DNA of 5,870 nucleotides from Planctomycetia bacterium (lineage in GTDB: Bacteria; Planctomycetota; Phycisphaerae; Phycisphaerales; SM1A02), in assembly GCA_005799205.1 (NCBI GenBank), contig SYHM01000179.1, forward strand, positions 1 to 5,870. The letters run 5' to 3'. The notes under the pieces were generated by a model that saw only the letters and a list, made by a program, of their open reading frames with translations, did no database searches and had not been told where the DNA came from. Below are positions 1 to 4,160 of this stretch, in pieces; position 1 is the stretch's first letter; each line of letters opens with the position of its first letter. Position numbers and translations under genes: made by a program.

Positions 1-1
1 A

Positions 2-289
2 GCCGCAGCTGACGCGCAAGCCGCAGCCGACGCGCAAGCCGCAGCCGACGCGCAAGCCGCAGCCGACGCGCAAGCCGCAGCCGACGCGCAAGCCGCAGCT
101 GACGCGCAAGCCGCAGCTGACGCGCAAGCCGCAGCCGACGCGCAAGCCGCAGCCGACGCGCAAGCCGCAGCCGACGCGCAAGCCGCAGCCGACGCGCAAG
201 CCGCAGCTGACGCGCAAGCCGCAGCCGACGCGAAGCGAGCAGCGGATGCGCAGGCGATCGTTGATGCACAAGCCGCAGCTGATGCACAG
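2..289 (+). repeat. 18-bp tandem minisatellite coding for AAADAQ, with 108-bp higher-order period
   Basis: Thirteen near-identical 18-bp units (GCCGCAGCYGACGCGCAA) run from 2 to 235, followed by three diverged units to 289 (RAADAQ, AIVDAQ, AAADAQ). Within units 1-12 the only variable base is the third base of codon 3. It reads T C C C C T, T C C C C T, so bases 2-109 and 110-217 are identical 108-bp blocks. Unit 13 ends AAG (Lys) instead of CAA. The array may continue upstream of the window. Homogeneous units next to degenerate ones suggest recent expansion or conversion from an older core at the downstream edge. Confidence 0.95.
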
Positions 290-589
290 TCGGCGCATGC
301 CGTCGGGCTCTCATCAACTGCGCAAAAGATGGTCGACAAGTCGAGAGCTCAACTCGAGAAGACTGTTGATCCAGCAACCGTCACACTGCTTATCAGGGGA
401 TACCAGGCTCGGCTCGAGACGGCGTCCCCAGAGATGAGGCCAGCAGTCGAGATGATTCTTGAGTCGGCGAGGGCGCGATTGACGCTGCTCGATGGCTCTT
501 CCCAGGCGATCCCGGTGTCGCCAGCCCCTCACGGCACTCCTGCCGGGCAACTACCTCAGGCCTCGGTTTCGACCAATCAGTCGAAGTAG
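2..589 (+). CDS. Unrecognised protein with N-terminal AAADAQ hexapeptide repeats, 5' partial
   Basis: The frame is open from base 2 to a TAG at 587-589, giving 195 visible residues; the true start lies upstream of the window. Residues 1-96 are sixteen hexads, mostly AAADAQ. Then comes a short SAHAVGLSSTAQ linker, a charged and probably helical segment (about residues 110-170, with PEMRPAVEMILESARARL near its end), and a Pro/Ser/Gln-rich C-terminus ending TNQSK. The frame is supported because repeat-to-repeat changes are synonymous in it: the third codon alternates GCT/GCC, and the unit at 272-289 carries GAT, GCA and CAG yet still encodes AAADAQ. Other frames are also open across the repeat but would change residues. 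Six-residue spacing on an alpha helix rotates Asp and Gln round all faces and closes after 18 residues, so a long single helix or rod seems likelier than a classical heptad coiled coil. This is inference. I recognise no family. The gene ends 14 bases before the BFD-like gene, so co-transcription is possible but a functional link is unproven. Confidence 0.7.
   Translation, partial: AAADAQAAADAQAAADAQAAADAQAAADAQAAADAQAAADAQAAADAQAAADAQAAADAQAAADAQAAADAQAAADAKRAADAQAIVDAQAAADAQSAHAVGLSSTAQKMVDKSRAQLEKTVDPATVTLLIRGYQARLETASPEMRPAVEMILESARARLTLLDGSSQAIPVSPAPHGTPAGQLPQASVSTNQSK
568..585. repeat. Short inverted repeat at end of the repeat-protein gene
   Basis: TTCGAC (568-573) and GTCGAA (580-585) form a 6-bp inverted repeat around a 6-base centre, two bases before the TAG of the upstream gene and 18 bases before the ATG of the BFD-like gene. 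It could be a weak hairpin or an operator for the downstream gene. No T-tract follows, so it is not a convincing intrinsic terminator. TCGA-containing words are common in this DNA, so chance is a real alternative. Confidence 0.25.
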
Positions 590-603
590 CGATACATCGA
601 ACG

Positions 604-867
604 ATGGATCCCGATGATCATGTCTGCCTGTGCTTTCGTGTAAGTCTTCGAAAAGTGCAGACCTATCTTGAAGTTGAAAGGCCGGCAATGGCAAGCCAGC
701 TTTCCGACTGCTTCAGCGCTGGGACGGGGTGCCACTGGTGCGTACCGACCCTCAAACGACTCCATGAGCAGTGGCAGCGAGGCGAGCGACCGCGAGTCGA
801 CGAATCCCCAGTCCACTATGCATCGGGACGAGAGCGCTACCGAAATCCGACAAACAGCGGCTCGTGA
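604..867 (+). CDS. BFD-like [2Fe-2S]-binding protein
   Basis: This 87-residue protein carries the bacterioferritin-associated ferredoxin fold signature, with cluster ligands C8, C10, C43 and C46 in a CxC-x32-CxxC arrangement. The context is VCLCFRVSLRKV near the N-terminus and SQLSDCFSAGTGCHWC at residues 31-46; C36 is an additional cysteine. E. coli Bfd uses nearly the same spacing to deliver electrons that release iron from bacterioferritin, and related domains occur in NirB and other redox proteins. The C-terminal 35 residues are polar, Arg-rich and probably disordered. The position directly before feoA suggests a redox or iron-sensing role in ferrous iron uptake, which is inference; no bacterioferritin gene is visible here. 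The start is the first ATG and leaves only four residues before the first ligand region. No Shine-Dalgarno sequence precedes it. The domain call is strong, but the physiological partner is unknown. Confidence 0.9.
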   Translation: MDPDDHVCLCFRVSLRKVQTYLEVERPAMASQLSDCFSAGTGCHWCVPTLKRLHEQWQRGERPRVDESPVHYASGRERYRNPTNSGS

Positions 868-868
868 G

Positions 869-897
869 TTGATTGTGAGACTGAGTCTCAATACCAT
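869..897 (+). promoter_or_regulatory. Candidate sigma-70-type promoter of feoA
   Basis: TTGATT (869-874) resembles a -35 element (4 of 6 to TTGACA), and TACCAT (892-897) resembles a -10 element (4 of 6 to TATAAT). The spacer is exactly 17 bases. The palindrome at 876-890 fills the spacer almost completely. Transcription would begin near 904, which is the A of the feoA ATG, so the message would be leaderless or nearly so; this agrees with the absence of a Shine-Dalgarno sequence. Each hexamer alone is a weak match. The case rests on spacing, position and the embedded operator. The alternative is that feoA is transcribed only by read-through from the BFD-like gene. Confidence 0.4.
876..890. promoter_or_regulatory. 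Perfect 7-1-7 palindrome, candidate Fur-family operator
   Basis: TGAGACT-G-AGTCTCA is a perfect inverted repeat with 7-bp arms and a single central base, in the 36-base gap between the BFD-like gene and feoA. Fur-family regulators bind 7-1-7 sites of the type TGATAAT-N-ATTATCA. This site keeps the architecture and the TGA...TCA ends, and differs at two of seven positions per half-site. It differs at only one per half from the TGAGAAT variant seen among Fur sites. Bound here it would block the promoter spacer. Assignment to Fur rather than another dimeric regulator is inference from sequence shape and from the iron-uptake genes downstream. Confidence 0.55.
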
Positions 898-903
898 CAC
901 ACG

Positions 904-1164
904 ATGGCAGCGAGCCCGATTCGAATCCCACTCAGCCAGTTGCCGCGCGGACAGCGTGCATCGATCGAATGTTCGGCTCTCGATGCGCTCACGAATGAGC
1001 ATCGATGCCTTCTCGCTGCGATGGGACTCGGCGAACAGTGCGAGGTGCGAGTCTGTCGCCCTGGGACGCCGTGCATCGTGCAGATTGATCAAACTCGGCT
1101 CGGCCTTCCTAAGGGGATTGCAGATCGAATCATGGTGACCCCGATCGAATTGACCACGCCGTGA
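904..1164 (+). CDS. feoA: FeoA, ferrous iron transport accessory protein
   Basis: This 86-residue cytosolic SH3-like protein is the partner of FeoB in Fe(II) uptake. The family pattern is clear: an N-terminal strand region (PLSQLPRGQRASI), then MGLGEQCEVRVCRPGTPC (residues 40-57), then TRLGLPKGIADRIMV (64-78). Its length is typical of FeoA. FeoA is thought to bind and modulate FeoB. It is notable for five cysteines (C23, C35, C46, C51, C57), whereas E. coli FeoA has a single C-terminal one; whether they bind metal is unknown. The ATG follows the 7-1-7 palindrome by 13 bases and has no Shine-Dalgarno sequence. The TGA overlaps the GTG start of feoB as GTGA, implying translational coupling. Confidence 0.93.
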   Translation: MAASPIRIPLSQLPRGQRASIECSALDALTNEHRCLLAAMGLGEQCEVRVCRPGTPCIVQIDQTRLGLPKGIADRIMVTPIELTTP

Positions 1165-3116
1165 CCAGTCGCATCGCGCTGCTGGGAAACCCAAACACAG
1201 GTAAGAGCACGCTCTTCAATCGGCTGTGCGGTCTTCGAGCAAAGACCGCGAACCACCCTGGCAGCACCGTCGAACATCAGGTGGGTCGATGTGCGATCCC
1301 TCGCGGGAACGAGATCGAACTGATCGACCTCCCTGGGATCTACAGCCTCATGCTCGAGTTGCCTGAGAGCACCCTTTGCGTCGATTGCCTTGAGGGCCGC
1401 ATCGGGCAAGGGCGCCCAGATGGCCTGCTCATCGTTGTTGACGCAAACAACCTGCTCCGCAACTTGCAGTTTGCCGCGAGCGCGCTTCGGCGAGGAATCC
1501 CAACCGTCGTCGCGATCAACATGATCGACCTTGCCGAGCGGCGTGGATTGATCATCGATGAAGGTGCGGCCTCCGAGTGCCTGGGGATTCCTGTCGTTGC
1601 CGTCTCTGCGCGCACTGGGCGTGGCATTGACCGATTGCTTGTGGCACTCGATGGACTCCTCAGCACGAACGCTGCGAGCCCCCCGGCGCGTCCACTCCCT
1701 CACTCTGAGCCTGGATCCGCCGCGAGTTGCGCATGGGCAGCAGACGCATTCGCGCGCATGGCCGCGCACTCCCCCACTCAGCACGATGCCTCAATGACCG
1801 CGCATGATCGGCTCGATGCGGCGTTCACCCATCCCGTTGCTGGCATTCTCACATTCGCGGTGACAATGTCGCTTCTGTTCGCATCGATCTACTGGCTCGC
1901 CGCTTTTCCGATGGATGCAGTCGATTCGATTTTTGGATGGGTGGGTGCGGCGTTGCACGGGGTGCTCCCCGAGGGAATCCTGCGTGAGCTCCTCGTAGAC
2001 GGCGTCGTAGGAGGGGTCGCAGCGACAGTCGTCTTCGTGCCGCAAATCGTCTTGCTCTTCTTTCTGCTCGCTCTGCTTGAAGACTCGGGATATCTCGCGC
2101 GCGCCGCGTTCGCAGTCGATGGCATCATGCGTCGCTTCGGGTTGCCAGGACAGGCGTTCATGCCCCTGCTCTCGTCGCACGCATGCGCACTGCCGGGCAT
2201 CATGGCGACGCGATTGATCCCAGACCCGCGCGAGCGGCTCACCACCATTCTTGTCGCCCCGTTCATGAGCTGCAGCGCGCGCGTTCCTGTGTACGCGCTC
2301 CTGACCGGACTCTTGTTCGCGGGACGCCCACTTGCGGCAGGCGTCGCGTTCACCGGCTGTTATGTGCTTGGAGGAATCGCCGCACTCGCAACTGCTGCGC
2401 TCGTCCGACGGACCATCTTGCGTGGCCCGAGCGCTCCGATGCTGCTTGAACTCCCCCCGTACAGGATTCCGAGCATTCGAGGCGCGGCGGTCGTGGCGAT
2501 TGATCGCGGCATCGTCTTTCTCAAGAGCGCTGGAACTGTCATCCTCGCAATCGCCGTCGTGATGTGGTGGCTGAGCGCCTATCCAACCATCGCACCATCG
2601 CCCGAGAGCGTGGACTTGCGCAACCGCGCGGTCGCACTTGCCGCGACCGATCCAGAGCGCTCAGTTCAGATGAGCGCCGACGCGCAGCGACTCGACGATC
2701 GCGCGCAGCAATCGGGGTCGTTTGCTGGACAACTTGGGTCGATCTGCCAACCCGCATTTTCCCCCATTGGACTCGATCAACAACTCACGGTCGCCGTGCT
2801 CACAAGTTTTCTCGCACGCGAGGTGTTCACAACGACGGTCTTCGTGCTCGCTGGAGCTGGCTCCGAAGCGGACGGCGACGATCTCGGCACGCTTGAGAGT
2901 GTGCGCAGCGCCACGCGCGCCGATGGAAAGCCTCTCTTCAACACTCCGACTGCTGGGTCCCTCCTCGTCTTCTTTGTGCTCGCGATGCAGTGTCTTCCGA
3001 CGCTCGTCGTCGTTCGCCGCGAAACGGGCTCGTGGCGCTGGCCGATCGCCCAAGGGGCCTACATGTCGTGCGTCGCGTATCTCGCTGCGTGGATCACCTT
3101 TGGAGTGCTCTCATGA
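1161..3116 (+). CDS. feoB: FeoB, GTP-dependent ferrous iron permease
   Basis: FeoB is the inner-membrane Fe(II) transporter. The 651 residues begin with a GTPase domain: G1 GNPNTGKST (9-17), switch-I threonine in GSTVE (34-38), G3 DLPG (56-59), G4 NMID (120-123) and G5 VSA (148-150). The following GDI-like helical region is short (about 165-222, Ala/Pro-rich) and leads into HDRLDAAFTHPVAG and the first membrane segment near 225. The two Gate cores are present: GYLARAAF (310-317), SSHACALPGIMATR with C342, and PFMSCSARVPVYALL with C371; later come LAREVF (551-556) and QCLPT (610-614). A polar loop (about 475-540) separates membrane segments. E. coli FeoB has 773 residues, so this one is compact, partly through the GDI region and N-terminal part. 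The start is GTG overlapping the feoA stop; it places the P-loop eight residues in, as usual. The TGA overlaps the next gene's ATG. Confidence 0.97.
   Translation: MTSRIALLGNPNTGKSTLFNRLCGLRAKTANHPGSTVEHQVGRCAIPRGNEIELIDLPGIYSLMLELPESTLCVDCLEGRIGQGRPDGLLIVVDANNLLRNLQFAASALRRGIPTVVAINMIDLAERRGLIIDEGAASECLGIPVVAVSARTGRGIDRLLVALDGLLSTNAASPPARPLPHSEPGSAASCAWAADAFARMAAHSPTQHDASMTAHDRLDAAFTHPVAGILTFAVTMSLLFASIYWLAAFPMDAVDSIFGWVGAALHGVLPEGILRELLVDGVVGGVAATVVFVPQIVLLFFLLALLEDSGYLARAAFAVDGIMRRFGLPGQAFMPLLSSHACALPGIMATRLIPDPRERLTTILVAPFMSCSARVPVYALLTGLLFAGRPLAAGVAFTGCYVLGGIAALATAALVRRTILRGPSAPMLLELPPYRIPSIRGAAVVAIDRGIVFLKSAGTVILAIAVVMWWLSAYPTIAPSPESVDLRNRAVALAATDPERSVQMSADAQRLDDRAQQSGSFAGQLGSICQPAFSPIGLDQQLTVAVLTSFLAREVFTTTVFVLAGAGSEADGDDLGTLESVRSATRADGKPLFNTPTAGSLLVFFVLAMQCLPTLVVVRRETGSWRWPIAQGAYMSCVAYLAAWITFGVLS
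3102..3105 (+). promoter_or_regulatory. Shine-Dalgarno GGAG for the small CxxC protein
   Basis: GGAG lies seven bases before the ATG at 3113, inside the end of feoB. It is the clearest ribosome binding site on the plus strand of this window. It fixes the start of the 75-residue gene at 3113 rather than at an earlier in-frame ATG inside feoB (2990). Confidence 0.6.
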
Positions 3117-3340
3117 ACGGATTTCCGGTTGGAGATTGGCAGTTCTTCGTCGCGACTGCAGCAGTCATCGTCGCACTCTGGGGGGTGGTTCGTACATTCG
3201 TTCCCGCGAAAACACACGAACCACGCTGTCCGAATTGCCCATCAACAGGTGCTCGATCGGGCGCTGGCACGAAGCGTGCGAAGCTCACGGTCGAAGGGTC
3301 AACAGTTGCAGATTCCGCACAACATCGATCCGACCAGTAG
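3113..3340 (+). CDS. Small single-span CxxC membrane protein, FeoB-associated type
   Basis: This gene encodes a 75-residue protein that follows feoB with an ATGA overlap and has a GGAG site seven bases upstream. Residues 11-30 (FFVATAAVIVALWGVVRTFV) form one membrane span. Next comes a basic stretch and RCPNCP with C39 and C42, then a polar, Gly/Ser/Lys-rich tail. The layout matches small FeoB-associated proteins that have an N-terminal membrane helix followed by a short cysteine motif; they sit directly after feoB in many bacteria and are sometimes treated as FeoC equivalents. The likely role is as a partner of FeoB in the membrane, perhaps handling iron or redox state through the CxxC, which is inference. 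With the short N-terminus outside, the cysteines would face the cytosol, but topology cannot be settled here. The family match rests on layout and position, not on strong residue identity. Confidence 0.72.
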   Translation: MNGFPVGDWQFFVATAAVIVALWGVVRTFVPAKTHEPRCPNCPSTGARSGAGTKRAKLTVEGSTVADSAQHRSDQ

Positions 3341-3374
3341 GAACACCACGAGGAACATCACCAGGAACTCAGAA
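3339..3374. repeat. Three 12-bp direct repeats at the convergent gene junction
   Basis: AGGAAC recurs at 3339, 3351 and 3363, exactly 12 bases apart. Units one and two (AGGAACACCACG and AGGAACATCACC) agree at 10 of 12 bases, while unit three keeps only the AGGAAC head plus scattered matches. The repeat spans the end of the small CxxC gene, the 28-base gap and the end of ispD. There is no hairpin plus T-tract, so no intrinsic terminator is visible for either convergent transcript. The function, if any, is unknown. Confidence 0.4.
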
Positions 3375-4160
3375 GCGCTTGTGAGCTGGGCGATCCTCTG
3401 CAGCTCGAACTCCTAGAATCGACCGAAGAATCGTGAGATCGGCGGGAGTCGTCACCTTCATGTTGCGCGCCTCACCCTCGATGACAAGCACAGGCTCTCC
3501 AAGTTGTTCAACGAGCATCGCGTCATCGGTCGCACCCGCAAGATTCTCTTGCGTGTACGCCCTGCGCAAGAGCGCTCCAGCGAAAATCTGCGGAGTCTGA
3601 ATCGCCATCACACGCGCTCTCGCAAGCGTCGCTTCGACGCGGTGTCCACGCACTCCTTCCTTGCCCGCATCGCCGAGGATTGCATCGGCGACTGCATCGT
3701 CAGGAGTTGCTTGAAATGACTCTTCGGATATCCGCTTGAGTGTCGAACTCACCGCAACTCCAGGAATCACCGCATCTGCCACCTGCGCGGCATCAAAGAG
3801 TCGTGAAAGCAGCGCATCACTCACCGCTGGGCGCGCTGCATCATGCACTGCGATGTGGGTGCACTCTTGAGGAACGGCCGCAAGGGCATTTCGCACACTT
3901 TCCCATCGCTCGGTGCGCCCCCCAGCGACAATCGTGACACCATGAAAGCCCAGCTGCGCGCCGTACCGCGTTCGAAAGTCGTCAAGCGTCTCAGGCGGAG
4001 CAGCCACGATGATCGCCCCAACCTCATCGCGCTTCGTGAAGAGCTCGACCGTTCGCAACAGAAGCGGCCTTCCCCCCAGGTCTTGGGCAAGCTTGTCGGA
4101 TCCAAAGCGGGTTCCCTGACCCGCGGCTGCGATAATGACGGCGACTCGAAATGAGTTCAT
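3369..4160 (-). CDS. ispD: IspD, 2-C-methyl-D-erythritol 4-phosphate cytidylyltransferase
   Basis: IspD joins CTP and methylerythritol 4-phosphate to make CDP-methylerythritol, the third step of the MEP isoprenoid pathway, in the cytosol. The 263 residues show the nucleotidyltransferase hallmarks: AAAGQGTRFGSDK (11-23, with R18 and K23 as the likely CTP-binding pair), AGGRTERWESVRNAL (79-93), HDAARP (106-111), SSTLKRI (138-144), IQTPQIF (187-193), TDDAML (211-216) and the late substrate lysine in NMKVTTPADL (K235). The segment 145-175 between TLKRI and RVEAT is much longer than in E. coli IspD, where only about a dozen residues occupy this loop; it makes the protein longer than the usual 230-240. 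The ATG overlaps the upstream hscA stop as ATGA, so the two genes are probably one operon with coupled translation. Product confidence is high. Confidence 0.95.
   Translation of the reverse strand: MNSFRVAVIIAAAGQGTRFGSDKLAQDLGGRPLLLRTVELFTKRDEVGAIIVAAPPETLDDFRTRYGAQLGFHGVTIVAGGRTERWESVRNALAAVPQECTHIAVHDAARPAVSDALLSRLFDAAQVADAVIPGVAVSSTLKRISEESFQATPDDAVADAILGDAGKEGVRGHRVEATLARARVMAIQTPQIFAGALLRRAYTQENLAGATDDAMLVEQLGEPVLVIEGEARNMKVTTPADLTILRSILGVRAAEDRPAHKRF

Noticed and set aside
2..235. CRISPR array
   Set aside because: The units are contiguous 18-bp tandem repeats with no unique spacers, and they are in frame with a protein.
338..356. TCGA/CTCGAG-rich palindromic stretch
   Set aside because: TCGA and GATCG words are frequent throughout this DNA; no symmetric element longer than expected is present, and it is coding sequence.
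246..437. Alternative plus frame reading PQxTRK-type repeats through the minisatellite
   Set aside because: In that frame the T/C variation changes Leu to Pro, while in the AAADAQ frame it is silent. Only the AAADAQ frame keeps the hexad in the diverged units and runs on to 589.
577..1194. Open frame of 205 codons on the minus strand opposite the BFD-like gene and feoA
   Set aside because: The plus strand has clear BFD and FeoA signatures here; the antisense translation shows no family features.
1089..1784. Long open frame (231 codons) on the minus strand across feoA/feoB
   Set aside because: It lies antisense to the well-supported FeoA and FeoB GTPase coding sequence, has Arg/Ser/His-rich low-sense composition, and shows no recognisable motif. 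Such frames are expected opposite G+C-rich genes.
2990..3112. Upstream ATG at 2990 as the start of the small CxxC protein
   Set aside because: It would overlap feoB by over 120 bases and add an Arg-rich stretch. The ATG at 3113 has a GGAG site at the right distance, an ATGA overlap, and begins just before the membrane helix.
3372..3379. AAGCGCTT palindrome near the convergent junction
   Set aside because: It is eight bases with no loop, inside ispD codons, and expected by chance.
3383..3406. GAGCTG...CAGCTC inverted repeat as a terminator for the feo operon
   Set aside because: The 6-bp arms with a 12-base loop are weak, there is no T-tract, and the site lies within ispD coding sequence.
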